A DNA stretch of 64,000 nucleotides, taken from assembly GCA_963921825.1 (NCBI GenBank), contig OY997596.1, positions 4,469,001 to 4,533,000 on the forward strand, given 5' to 3'. Position numbers and translations under genes: made by a program. Numbering within the stretch: position 1 is the stretch's first letter; each line of letters begins with the position of its first letter. Below the pieces are notes generated by a model, which had not been told where the DNA came from, did no database searches, and saw only the letters and a program-made list of their open reading frames with translations. Shown here in pieces: positions 44,173 through 55,560 of this stretch. The DNA comes from Erodium maritimum (taxonomy: Eukaryota; Streptophyta; Magnoliopsida; Geraniales; Geraniaceae).

Positions 44173-44610
44173 AGTTTACTTTTTTGTCCAATTATACTCG
44201 TGCAATCTCTCTCTTTCTCTCCCCCTCTCTCTCTCTCATGGTCATATGTGAATCGGTCTACGAAACAAATGAGGAGAGTGGAACGAGGATTTGGCAGGAA
44301 AAAACGACAACGAAATCTATTATTTCACAGTGCATAGGTTTGCAAGGAAAGAGAGAAGGGTAATATTGGTATTAAGTTAGAAAAATGGAGTCACATGTTC
44401 TGCACATGGGGTTAATGTAAGTGTTCCGTCAAAATAAATACCAATTGTTAGTTTTTATAAATAAAAAAAAATCAAAAGTCATTGATGGGAATTGAAACAA
44501 AAGGTCAATATTGACATTTCCTAATGTAATTGTTCCGTGAGAATAAACAGTAATTGTTAGTATTTGAAAAAAAAAATCAATAGTCTAGGAAGAGATTTGA
44601 AACAAAAGGT
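44088..44610. repeat. Three dispersed direct repeats of about 80-100 bp
   Basis: Copies near 44088-44150, 44415-44510 and 44522-44615 share gtaattgttccg, aaataaacaataattgttag, a run of A and tcaaaagtcat...ttgaaacaaaaggtc. The first lies in the foldback centre and the others outside its right arm. Confidence 0.8.
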
Positions 44611-44813
44611 CCAGAGGGGTTATGATATGATTTTGACTTATAATTGGGGGTTAGGATTGACATTTATCCCTTCTTATTAATATATAAAAATTTGATATTA
44701 TTTTCTATATAAAAAAGGGTTTAAAAAGCAAGGATAGAGTTGTTTACAGAAAAAAAAACAAAGACATGCATCAAGAAAATCCAAAAAACATGTATAACAT
44801 TAAGTGCAACGAG

Positions 44814-45351
44814 GAGTTGGGTGATTTTGGTTCGACTTATGGGATGGTAGTTCATTCGCCAGTCCACCAGATCCGTGACCCAGATCCGACCCCTGCAGGC
44901 CTGATTTAGATCCGATCCATGCAGATCCGGCCTGTATAACTAAGACCCAACTATCTTTAATGGGTCACGACAGTTCATTCGCTAGTCCACCAATAGGACA
45001 ATCCCTGGAAGACCGCTCTCCTTAAGCTTAATCGTAATGGTCATCCTCTGAAGAAGCAGTCAACGTCTTTATACAACCCCAATTATATTCACTTTACTAG
45101 GTCGAAGGTCCAGTCTGGCGCTACACTAACAACTCTTGGGCTCGATGCGTGGACTCAAATTCGTGCTTTGCTTCCAAAAAAAACTAGCTCGTAGGATCTT
45201 GTACTTCTATTCATTTTCGGAAAAGGCCTGGGCCTTTTACCTCCCCTTACTGAAGCTCTCCTGTAATCGTAGAACTGTCTTTGACATTTTTGGCCCATTC
45301 CTGCTTAAAAAAATGTCCTTTTCATTAATAAAATTTTCGAGCTTATAAAAA
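44814..45351 (+). mobile_element. Short non-LTR retroposon, 538 bp
   Basis: A perfect 18-bp TSD, aacattaagtgcaacgag, lies at 44796-44813 and 45352-45369. The element ends in ttcattaataaaattttcga, gcttat and poly(A). It contains two copies of agttcattcgc(c/t)agtccacca (44847 and 44963). A relative with the same 3' end lies in antisense in intron 2 of the dioxygenase gene. No complete ORF; SINE-sized or a 5'-truncated LINE. Confidence 0.85.
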
Positions 45352-46039
45352 AACATTAAGTGCAACGAGATCCATATATATTGTGTTGTGGGAATGGACC
45401 AACTGCCCAATTATTTATTAATAGTCTATTCAAGGCATATTTAACACGATCTGTTATATGTTATAGACTTCGTATATAATTGTAGAACAGGAAAATTTCA
45501 TTTTAATATCCTGATAAACATTTATTTGCATTATAATACCTTAGCTTGTTTTTTTACATTACAATACCCTGACAAACATTTATTTTCACTTTCATACCTA
45601 ACGTTAACTTTATGTTATTTTTCCATCCAAAACAAGTAAAAAGTCCATAATACCCTTCGTTACCTTTTAAAATTTCAAAATATGCCATTTATTTTTCTGA
45701 AAATTATTTTTATTTTTTAAAATTCTTTTTTATTTTAAAAAAATCAGTTTCTATTTCTTAAAAAATAATTTTTTGTTTTACAAAAATATGTTTTATTTCA
45801 AAAAACCATATTTTTTATATACAAAAATCAGTTATATTAAAAAAAATCTAATTTATTTTTATAACAATTTTTATTCCTTTTTTCTATTTTTATTCATTCC
45901 TTTTCCCACTTATTCTTTATTCAGTTTTTTTTAAACCATTGTACACAAACATATAAATTTTCTTCTTCCTCTTTTGCTTCTTATCAATAACACCGACAAT
46001 GGGATCATTCTCAACAAAACAAACTCACATGACTAACTA

Positions 46040-46768
46040 TTGAGGTTTATTCTCCTCCTTTTTCTTGTAAGGTTCAATCTTCTCCTTCCCCTGTTTTGCT
46101 TTCCCTCGGATCTTGGTTTCTCTTCTTCTGAAATCTGTTTGGTTCGAGCTCGCCGGATTGGAGGTGACCTCTGGCGAGTTCTTTGGGCGCGTTGGCCCTT
46201 CTTTGAAGCCATTCTCTTGGGTTAGCATAGTCAACATGGTCTGTCTCAGCCGTTCGCGGTGCTGGCCGTCGGCAATTTGAGAGAGGCTATTCTAAGGAGC
46301 AGGGATGGGGTTTTCCTTCTCGGTTAGGGTTTAGAATTTACTGTTAGTTGGCTCTGGTTCTTGGTTGGCTTCCTCCCGAGTTGTGCTTCAAGGTTGCAAG
46401 ATTTGGGTAGTTAGACCCTGTTTTTATAATTCTAGGGCTCAATGGTAGAGAAATCTGGGATTCAGTCCCTGTTTTGTTTTTTTTTTATATCTTGGGAGGC
46501 TCTTTCTTTGCTTGGTTGTTTTGACTCTTTGTTGGTGTTTGTTGGTGTAGTTCTAGGTCTGTGTACCCCGTCTTTGTTTCAGTCTGGACTTGCCCGGTTT
46601 GTTGGGGATGTTTGTAGGTGGTCTTCAGGGTGTGTGTACCCTCTCTGTGTTGTTGTCTTCTTGCCCTGTTGGTTTGGGCTTTTGAGTCTGTATCTGGTTG
46701 TATTTGTACTCCTCTTCCCCCTCGTAGGAGGTTTAATTTTAAATTTGCTTTGCCGATAAAAAAATATA
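46040..46768 (+). mobile_element. Non-LTR retroposon, family A copy 3 (5'-truncated, plus)
   Basis: It ends ggaggtttaattttaaattt, gctttgccgat and poly(A) at about 46759-46768, the family A terminus. A weak TSD candidate is cacatgacta (about 46025) against cacatgatta (46770). Coding-poor T/G-rich sequence. Confidence 0.6.
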
Positions 46769-47372
46769 CACATGATTATGGAGTCTAATATCAGTTTGTT
46801 CCAACAAAGTAACATAAATGGATCTGAACTTGTTTCAAAACCTAAAAATTGCCCAAAAACCCAACCCTAAAGAACCAGGAATTGAAGAGTAGAGATGAAG
46901 AAATAGTTGATCAGAAGAGGGGTAGTGCGACGGCGAGTGTGGTGGTGGGCAGCGTTGCCAAGGCGGCCAGGTTAGAGGAGCTTTGACGAGGTCTGGGTCA
47001 TGCGGCGTGGAATGCGAACACACGGAGGAGCACGTGACGCCAACGCAGGGGAAGGGATTGGGCGGCGGCTTTCTGGGAAGATGGATCGGTGGAGCTTGTC
47101 AATATCGGAGATGTCGATGAAATTTGACGAGGAAGATGAGGAAAAAAGAGAACCTGAGAGAGGTGGAGGCTGTACTGTTTCAAAGAAGAGGGGAAAATAT
47201 GAGGGCTTGACCCAAGATAAGGCTTAAAAGGTCAAAAGTCACTTAAGAGTAAATTAGTAATTTTTCGAGAAAAAGTAAGATCATATGTGAAACACATAAC
47301 CACTTTCTGTTAAGAATTGGATAAAAAGTTAACGTTAGGCATGAAAATAAAAATAAATGTTTGTCAGAGTTT

Positions 47373-49512
47373 TTTTTTTGATCAGCAAGACAAATTTAGA
47401 TTAAAACCTCCAACAATGGAGTAGAGGAGTACATGACCGATCTTTCACTATAGATCAAGGCACAAAAAAGAACACCACACAATGAGACCAAGGGGGAATG
47501 AACTGAAAACCCCACCCCCTAGAAGGTCGCAACCTCCATCTTCGGGCGGTACCACAAATGAAGGTAGGACGCAGCCTACAGATAATGAAATACAGTTTAA
47601 CAAGTTCTAAAAACTAGATTTTACTACCATGAAACCCTGAAAAACCGAACACAATTGAAATACTCCCAAAAACAAAGAAGGCTCTGAAAACCGGATATAG
47701 CTACCATGAAGCTCTGAATTTGAAATCGAGTCTTGAGAACCCAAATGTGACCACCATGAAGCCTTGAGGGGAGTAAAATCCAACTATCTAACCTCACCGG
47801 CGAAGATCCGAGTCCTATTCTTGATTTGCTAAAACGACTCCCATCTCAATAGAGTTACCCAACTAATGACATCAACTATAATGCCGGCGGCCAACACCAC
47901 TAACGGCGGAGACAAATCCGAATTACCATATGAACTCTAGCAGAAGGCTTCTGAGGGGCGAACAACACCCATGAAACTCGCCGGCGGTCAACGCCTTTAA
48001 CCGACGAGCTCGACTCACCACCGGGTCTAGATGAAGCGAAACCAATTACTAAAGTAGCATGCATGGATAGGAGAGATTCAGCTTACCAAGGGAAAAGGAC
48101 GAAGTCAACTTTAGAACTGACCATCCTGGCATGTACCCGTGCCGGCCCTCGACACGAAACCGGTCAACACCGAGAATCGCCTTTAGGGGACCCGATATTT
48201 CTACCGAACACTAGGCTTGCCTTTCTGTCAGACATCGGCTACTACCGGTGAGATCCAAAAACAACAACCACAACCAAGAACTCCGGAACCGAGAGCCACC
48301 CAATGCCAAACCCTAGAACCGAGTGCTTTTCCTAGTAACGAACCAAGCTGATACCACACATCCTCACGCGCCCCTACTTTCGCCGGAGAGCCCCTTCAGT
48401 GAGAACCTCGTCTCAAACCACTCCGACATGGTGCAGGTGAAGGGCTTCAGTGAAATTGCGCAATAGCAGACTCGGACGACTTCGAACTCACGGAGGGTCC
48501 GCTTAACGCTTCGGCCAGCACCGAGAACGCATGAAGAGAACCAGAATTTCTTCGAACCGGAGCCGAGAGAGGGGAGCAGCGGTTATTCCCCTGGGAAGCC
48601 CGAGGTGGCCGAGATAACCTTCCGCACCACCAGGGAGGGTCAAGGCCAGAGGGCGGCGTCTCCTTTGATTCCAAATGAGATCCGGCGAGGTCGGGGCAGA
48701 CTCCAAGCTGGTAGATCCCAAACAGATAGCAGATCCGACCACCACAGATCAGATCTAAGGCGGATGATAGATCAGAGCCTCGATGCACCACCACACAGCA
48801 AAATGGCCACTAAACACCACCAACACGTCCAAACAAACTGGTCAAATCTCATGGGAGAAAAAGTCCCACTGTCAGACCGAACGGGCCGCACCAGCGAGGC
48901 ATGGACACAACCACCGTGCAGAGGGGAAGAGATGAGCCATGGGGCGGAGCCAACCTCCCGCCGGTGAGAGGGCGACAAAACGCCGACCTACCGAGCACAA
49001 ATCAAATCTGTCTGATGTCATCGGTCGCCTTTCAAACCACGCCGGAACAACGGAGTCGACGTCACGCCGGAGCAGCAGCACCAGAGACGAGCGCGCCGGT
49101 GAAGAGAGCAGAGACCACGTCGGCGACACACGACCAGATCTGGACGGAACCAGAGTAACGCCGGCGACACACGACCAGATCTGGACGGGACCCACACAGC
49201 AGCCACGCCTGTGAAAGACGCTCGGAATCTTGACCACGGAGGGGACTCCACGGACTGGTCCTAAGCCCTAAAAGAGGTCAACGGAGCCTGGAGGAGAAGG
49301 AAAACGAAACGAATCGGAAGAAACAAAGGGAGAAAAAGAAGGGGGAGGAAGAGAAAAGGGAAGGGAGAGGCTGCCGACGATTCACCTGACCCGGAGGTCC
49401 GGCAAACTGCCGGCGACGGCCAAATGAGAAGAGGGGAGCTAGGGTTAAACTGAAGCAGTAGAGAGAAGAGCGCTTTTTTTTTTATTAAGATTGAAAATTA
49501 CTTTCATATTTT
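47373..49512 (-). mobile_element. Non-LTR retroposon, family A copy 4
   Basis: A perfect 17-bp TSD, aatgtttgtcagagttt, lies at 47356-47372 and 49513-49529. Poly(T) and gatcagcaagacaaattt mark the 3' terminus at the left end. The GC-rich 5' half (48.4-49.45 kb) shows overlapping frames on both strands with no domain; none is taken as a gene. About 2.1 kb, no RT. Confidence 0.85.
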
Positions 49513-49588
49513 AATGTTTGTCAGAGTTTATAATGCAAAAAAACAAGAAAAGATATTATAATACTAATGAATATGAAATATTTCCTTG

Positions 49589-49596
49589 TATAAATA
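49589..49596 (+). promoter_or_regulatory. TATA box of the dioxygenase gene
   Basis: TATAAATA lies 38 bp before ATG 49627 and 50 bp before ATG 49639. The inverted repeat of the upstream transposon ends at about 49591, so the box straddles or abuts the transposon edge. Confidence 0.6.
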
Positions 49597-49638
49597 TGGT
49601 GTTCCACTATTACCAAAATCTGTCACATGTTGAGAGAG

Positions 49639-52381
49639 ATGGAAGCAAATAAGCCAGTAATCCTTGGCGAGACTTTACCGGTGCCTTGTGTTCAAGACCT
49701 TGCAAAGGAGAATCTCACCTCGGTCCCGGAACGGTACGTCCGACCAAACCAAGACCATCCAACCATTCTGGACACAACCTCTTTCCACCAAGTTCCGGTG
49801 ATCGACTTGCAAAAGTTGCTTGCCGGTGCCGGAGGTGACGATCATGTGGCGGACTCCGAGCTGGAGAAGTTTCACCTTGCATGTAAAGACTGGGGTTTCT
49901 TTCAGGTGAAGTTCACACACTGTATCACTTAATTGGCCAAAATACCCTTTTGTATCAAATTATGTTAATAAACTATCCATGCAGGTGATTAATCATGGGG
50001 TGAGTAATGATTTAGTTGAGAATGTGAAGAAACAGGTTGAAACCTTCTTCAAACTCCCAACGGAGGAGAAGAAGAGATGGTGGCAAAAACCAGGAGAAAT
50101 CGAAGGATTTGGACAGATCCTTGTCGTCTCTGAGGAACAAAAACTCGATTGGGGAGATGTTTTTTTCTTCATGACCCTTCCACATCATCATAGGAAGCCT
50201 CACTTGTTCCCCAAACTCCCCGTGCCTTTAAGGTTCTCCCTATCTTATCAAATTACATTAACATTGTCTTAATCAAATTACAGATAGGGATCAAACTTTA
50301 CAGCTGATGATAATTGAAAGTTTTTTTGTTGTCTATGAAGTTTTTTTTGGTAAGCTCGAAAATTTATTTATAAGACCGATTCTGAAAAAAAACCGGAATA
50401 TCCCGATTTTAAAAGAAATAGGGTAAAAGACAACGCTTACAAATGAGTTCCAATGAGGGAGGTAAATGGCCAAGCCTTTTCCTAAAAACGAAAAGAGGAA
50501 CAAAAAAAGCTGAAAAGGTCACTCCGCCACTCATCGCTTCCCGAAGTCAGAGACGAATCATCGCATCTTTCTTCTTGGAAGCCAATTCACGGATTGTAAC
50601 CCATGCGTCAGTCTCATGAGACAAAGCTGCAACTAGAGTTTTTACGGTTCTACCTTGCTCAACCTGTTTCCCAACATCGACAGGATGAACAACTCTTTCC
50701 CGATCCAGCGAGCGATTCCTTGATTTACACGTAACAGTATAAAATCCGATAAGTGTTTGGGAGGCCGACTCACCTGTTTCGGAGGTTTGAGTAGGACCTC
50801 CTTCCACGAGCTATTCTCCGCAGGATCACCAAAATCACCCGAGACAGACTTAACCTAAATTGCCTATTTGTTACTTGAATCGGGTCATGGGTTGGACCAC
50901 GGGTCAGGGCATTGGTTGGACCAGGGATTCACGGGTTGCTTGACCTGCAAGCACCTCATCAAAACCACAACTACCGTGGACTTCTTCCTCAACTTCCACG
51001 GTCCTTTGTCCGAGAATCTCGGCATGCAACTCGACCTGATTTTCACGAATAGATTCACAATCACCAACAAGCGAATCGTATTTGATTTTTGAATTGATTC
51101 CGATTGATCTTCCGAGGATTTCTCCCCAGAAAATCACTTGAACAATTCGCCGGAGGAAGAAGTCCATGAAGTGATTGTAAATTTTTGTTTAAAAACGGTC
51201 ATGGTCACTTGGAACGGATATTGTTTCCATAACTGAAAGATTAATCTTTTCGATTGAGTGTGTCATAATCTTTATATGTAGCTCTTTAATCTTGCATTTT
51301 ATTGACTTGGGTTTGTAACACTTCAATACTCTACCCTACATGTAGATTAGATATCTACACGACCAGCTCTGATACCGAATCATTTTGTTGTTCAAAACAA
51401 TCAATTCTATCAGGTCGGATTTGTACAATTAACATGTCAATCTTATTAGTTTGATGTAACTCTAAAACTTTTATAAGTTACTTTTCATTCTTATATTTTG
51501 TGACATTAGCTCGTACTACTTTAACAGAGACACATTGGATGCTTACTCCACTGAAATGAGACTGCTAACACTAAAGCTCCTTGGCATGGTTGCTAAAGCC
51601 CTGAAAATAGAAGGTGAAGAAATGACCCGATTGTTCGAGGAAGGGTCGCAAGGAATGAAGATGAACTACTACCCTCCCTGTCCGGAGCCAGAGATCGTGA
51701 CCGGTTTGAACACTCACTCAGACCCTGTGGGCATGACCATTCTTCTTCAAATCAATGACGTCGATGGTCTGCAAATCAAGAAAGACGGGAAGTGGCTTCC
51801 CGTGAAACCTCTCCCCAACGCTTTCATTGTTAACATTGGTGACATATTGGAGGTACTATTAATGTTAAAAATTAGTTTTTTTTTTCTTGCAAGAAAGCGA
51901 TGACTATGCATAAGCAAATAATGAATAACAAAACATCGGGAAAACCTGTTTCCTAACCTTATTGTATGTTTCGTTCACAAATTCTAGCTCTCTTTAACCT
52001 CTGTTTTACTTCTTACCTGTAACTTTTTCAAAAATTTATAGTTCCTCACTAGCATATAAGTATATCGTATTTGTATTTAAATAAGTTTGTATTTACATTG
52101 TTTTTTTTTTGTTAACTACACGTTTCTTGGAAGTGTAGATTTTGACTAATGGAAATTACAAAAGCGTTGAGCACCGAGTAATGGTGAACTCAGAGAAAGA
52201 GAGGCTATCGATAGCTACTTTTTACAACCCTAAAATGGACGGAGAGTTGGGTCCGGCGTCGAGCCTTGTTACTTCGTCAACTCCAGCATTGTTCCGAACA
52301 ATAGGAGCTGCAGCTTACCTTAAAGGCTTTTTCGCAAGAGAACTTGGGGGAAAGTCTTACATAGATGTCATGAAGGTTTAG
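49639..52381 (+). CDS. SRG1: SRG1-like 2-oxoglutarate/Fe(II)-dependent dioxygenase
   Basis: A DOXC-class oxygenase that uses Fe(II), ascorbate and 2-oxoglutarate to hydroxylate or dealkylate small molecules; relatives include Arabidopsis SRG1 and poppy codeine and protopine O-demethylases. The substrate cannot be read from sequence. Four exons: 49639-49905, 49985-50232, 51528-51852 and 52139-52381, all GT-AG and in frame, giving 360 aa, the family's usual length. DIOX_N spans roughly residues 50-160 (FHQVPVIDL, KDWGFFQVINHGV). The iron ligands are H235, D237 (LNTHSDPVGMT) and H292 (SVEHRVMV). R302 and S304 (RLSIATFY) bind 2-oxoglutarate. EGFGQ and SEEQKLDWGDVFF are typical of the SRG1 group. 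I chose ATG 49639 because MEANKP fits family N-termini; an in-frame ATG at 49627 would add four residues. Intron 2 (1.3 kb) holds an antisense retroposon. No defect seen. Confidence 0.93.
50341..51161 (-). mobile_element. Retroposon in intron 2 of the dioxygenase gene, antisense
   Basis: It begins with poly(T) and ggtaagctcgaaaatttatt, the reverse of the 3' terminus of the retroposon at 44814-45351. A possible TSD is gtctatgaag (about 50331-50340) against gtccatgaag (51162-51171). A minus-strand frame at 51167-50904 (MDFFLRRIVQVIFWGEILGR...) is unidentified and probably part of the element's coding remnant. Confidence 0.6.
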
Positions 52382-52530
52382 AACGAAGTTCAAAGTACAC
52401 CAGGGTCATACTTATATACTTATGTTAGTAGCAATTATTGAGAATAAATTAGTCTCTTCGTTTTAAAAATAAATATCTATCATCAATAAAGATATTAAGA
52501 AGAATCGAGCATAACTTTTATACACTGAAT

Positions 52531-54051
52531 GAGGAGAAATCTAATAGAAACCCTCCTTATCCTAAAAACTGTGTGAACCAATCCTAGCCATACACCCTTT
52601 AGATCCAACATTCACTATAATGCCACATCGTCATCCCAATTCTACCAAAACTCACGTCCATTTCTTCCTTTCTCACACAAGCAAGGGCATAATTGTAAAA
52701 GCATGGTGTCATGTGGACAAGTGTCCATTTTTTTCTTAACCAATTCACTAATTTAATATTTCCCGATTCGTTTGAACTCCGATTAGCTTCAAACTTGCCC
52801 CAATATTTTTCTTTTTCCAAGGGCTTCAAATTAAGATCAGTCATGAATATATTTTGAAGCACGAAAATAAAAAGTTATATTGGGGTGATAAAAACAATGT
52901 TAAGTGTTGATAAATCTTCACTAATAAATTTTTTATATCGAGGTATCAAACTAGTGCTAAATAGTGTTTAGTGTTGATAAAACTAGTGCTTAGTGTTCAT
53001 AAAAAAACATGTGATGATGTAATAAAAATCATGTTCGATTTTGGAAAATAAGGTGATAAAACTTGTGTTCAGTGTTGATAAACCTAGTGTATAGTGTTGA
53101 TAAACCCAGTGTATAGTGTTGATAAAAATTACATAGACTAAACTTTTTTAAAAATAAGCCCCGAAATAAGGGTGATAACCTAGAGTTTAGTGTTGATAAA
53201 AAAACATGTGATGGGATGATAAAACACATGTAATTTAATGATAAACATAGTGTTTAGTGTTGATAAAACTAGTTCTTAGTGTTCATAAAAAAACATGTGA
53301 AGATGTGATAAAAATCATGTTCGATTTTGGAAAATGAGGTGATAAAACTGGTGTTCAGTGTTGATAAACCTAGTGTATAGTGTTGATAAACCCAGTGTAT
53401 AGTGTTGATAAAAATTACCCAGACTTAACTTTTTCTAAAATCAGCCACGAAATAAGGGTGATAACCTAGAGTTTAGTGTTGATAAAAAAGTATGTGATGG
53501 GATGATAAAAACACATGTAATTGAATGATAAACATAGTGTTTAGTGTTGATAAAACTAGTGCTTAGTGTTCATAAAAAAACATGTGATGATGTGATAAAA
53601 ATCATGTTCGATTCTGGAAAATGAGGTGATAAATCCAGTGTATAGTGTTGATAAATCCAGTGTATAGTGTTGATAAACCCAGTGTATAGTGTTGATAAAA
53701 ATTACCCAGACTTAACTTTAAAAAAAAAATCAACCCCGAAAATAATTTTTTTTTCGTGCTTCAAAATATATTCATGACTGATCTTGATAGAAAGCCCTTG
53801 AAAAAACAAAACTAATGGCACAAGTTTGAAGCCAATCAGAGTTCAAATGAAGCGAGAAAAATTAAATTAGTGAATTAGTAAAAAAAAAATATGATGGTTT
53901 TACTAAAAAGCCCTTACCCCTTACTAAAAAGTGCTATTTTTTTGCAGTCAACAAATCAATTGCATCTCATCCATCCATTCTTAAAATGAATGGCTTGGAT
54001 TGGTTCACACAGTTTTTACGTTAATGAGTGGTTTCTATTTGATTTTTCCTC
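52531..54051. mobile_element. MULE-type non-autonomous element with GTTGATAAA array, copy 2
   Basis: A perfect 10-bp TSD, tacactgaat, lies at 52521-52530 and 54052-54061. Inverted ends: gaggagaaatctaatagaaa at the left, and gaggaaaaatcaaatagaaa as the complement of the right end; both continue with aaaaactgtgtgaaccaatc. Subterminal arms (about 52680-52870 and 53740-53960) match each other and those of copy 1. The core is a tandem array of agtgtatagtgttgataaac-type units of about 20-25 bp. No ORF of significance. Confidence 0.9.
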
Positions 54052-55259
54052 TACACTGAATATCAAAAAGTTCTTTTTTTTGCTCTCGTCTTCCCCCCAA
54101 CTTACCCAAACCCTAGGTCCCCTTCATCAGCCGCCGCCTCCCTCCACCGGCGACGACTTTGGCTGCCGGCCAAGGCTGTCGTCGCTGGCGGCTTCTCCTC
54201 CCCCTTCCCCCTCCCCTCTTCCCTGCTTTCCACCTCTGTTCTTGTGTAGCTCTGCCTGGTTTCTTCTCTTCTCATCTCCTTCGTGCCCGACGTACTAGGA
54301 AGCTTGGCGTCCGTGAGCTTGAGCTGTGAACGTGCTTTCGTCCCTCGTGCACTGGAGTAGTCGTCTTGTGTTTGTGGATGGTTGCTTGGGAGTGGTGTTT
54401 AGCGTGTCTCTCCGGTCGGTGTTGCAGATCTTAGCCGAGGGGGCCGTGGCCGGTACCGGCGAGGGAACGACTTCTCTTAGCAGATCCGGTCTCTGGCGTT
54501 CAGATCTGATTTTCAAGTCTTGTGTTCCGTTGATGTGCTCGGTATGGGTTGGTCGTGGCTGCTGAAGACCGTCAGGTGTGGCTGCGGAGATGCCTGCTCC
54601 GGCGTCGACTTCCTCTGTTCTGCTCAGAGCCAGTGACGGCGTGTAGATCAGGCAAAGGAGGCGGGTTGGCTTTGGGCCGATTTGTATCTGGGTAGGTCGT
54701 TGGGTGGGCTGGGCCTGGTAGTCTTGGGTTGGCCCTGGTTGGGTCGGACTGGGTCAGAACGGGTCGGTCCGGACAGGGTCAGGACCCATCTTCCAACCGG
54801 GTCGGGTTCTGCTTAGTGGATCGGGTCGGTTTTGGCATCTTCTGCGGGTCAGTTTCTGCTCAGTGGGCCGGGTCGGTTTTGGCATCTTCTGGGTTGGGCC
54901 AGCCAGGTTTGTTTCTTGGGCCTGCTTTGCTATTTCGGGCGGGGATGGGTTGTTTTTTAACCGGGTCTGCAACTCCTCTTTCCACTAAGACGCTTGTCGG
55001 TTCGTTGTTTCCGGTTTCTTCGCGTGCACTTTGTCTCCCTTTACCTGCATCATGTCGGGTTGGATAGAGACTCAGGAAGCATTTCTGGGTACTCGAATCT
55101 CATTGTTTGGGATTCTCCAGCGAAAGTGGGGGTTCGTGAGTGCACGTGGCAGCTGCTTGTTCGTGGTTAGGAAGAATTGCTTTGGCCTTCCGGTGGCCTC
55201 TGTCAAGCTTGTCTCGGGTGGTAGCTTTGGTTTCAGTTTTTTCTGGGATTGAGGTCGGT

Positions 55260-55560
55260 TTGTGCTCGGTATAATTACAGGCCTTCTCCTTTGGGTCCTT
55301 GAGCGGTGTTGGCCGGCGAGGGGTTACCAGTCTTAGTTTCGGAACGCTCAGCTCGACAGCCTCAGTCCCCAATTTCTGTTCACTTTGGGCTGCTTCTTAG
55401 AGTCATAGTTTTTTCAGTTGCTCTTTTGCTTGTTTCGGAGGCTTCTCTGTCTGAGACTGGATTGGATCGAGCTTGGTATCATTACAGGCTTTCCCCTTTG
55501 GGTCCTTGCTGTAGTCGGTGAGGTGTTACCTGTCTTGGTTTCGGAACGCTCAGCTCGCAT
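55260..55560. repeat. Degenerate tandem repeat, about 200-bp period
   Basis: The block tcggtataattacaggcctt, ctcctttgggtccttg, ggttaccagtcttagtttcg, gaacgctcagctcg at 55268-55355 recurs at 55470-55557 (ttggtatcattacaggcttt...). A weaker third copy lies near 55620-55720. Confidence 0.75.

Larger units (their letters stand above)
40110..44327. mobile_element. Foldback (long inverted repeat) element, split by a solo LTR
   Basis: The left arm, 40110-40207 continuing at 43742-43840, is the reverse complement of 44153-44327: for example ccactctcctcatt, gtagaccgattcacatatg and catgagagagag on the left against catatgtgaatcggtctac on the right, and further in tgcacgagtataattgga against tccaattatactcgtgca. 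Arms are about 175-200 bp with a (GA)n tract inside each. The 0.3-kb centre carries a coding fragment (see 43985-44080). No outer TSD was identified. Confidence 0.8.
45487..49591. mobile_element. Terminal-inverted-repeat element containing two nested retroposons
   Basis: The left arm, 45487-45635 (attataatacc, gcttgtttttttacatta, ctgacaaacatttatttt, catacctaacgttaactt), is the reverse complement of 47311-47372 plus 49530-49591. The right arm is interrupted by a family A retroposon (47373-49512). Removing that gives an element of about 1.95 kb, which itself carries another family A piece (46040-46768). No transposase is seen. The right end lies at the TATA box of the dioxygenase gene. Outer TSD not resolved. 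Confidence 0.7.

Noticed and set aside
48447-49251. Overlapping GC-rich frames of 80-121 codons
   Set aside because: Inside a retroposon bounded by a perfect 17-bp TSD, on both strands, without family features.
49627-49638. Upstream in-frame ATG as start of the dioxygenase gene
   Set aside because: The extra residues MLRE do not fit family N-termini, and ATG 49639 gives the expected length. It cannot be excluded without transcript data.
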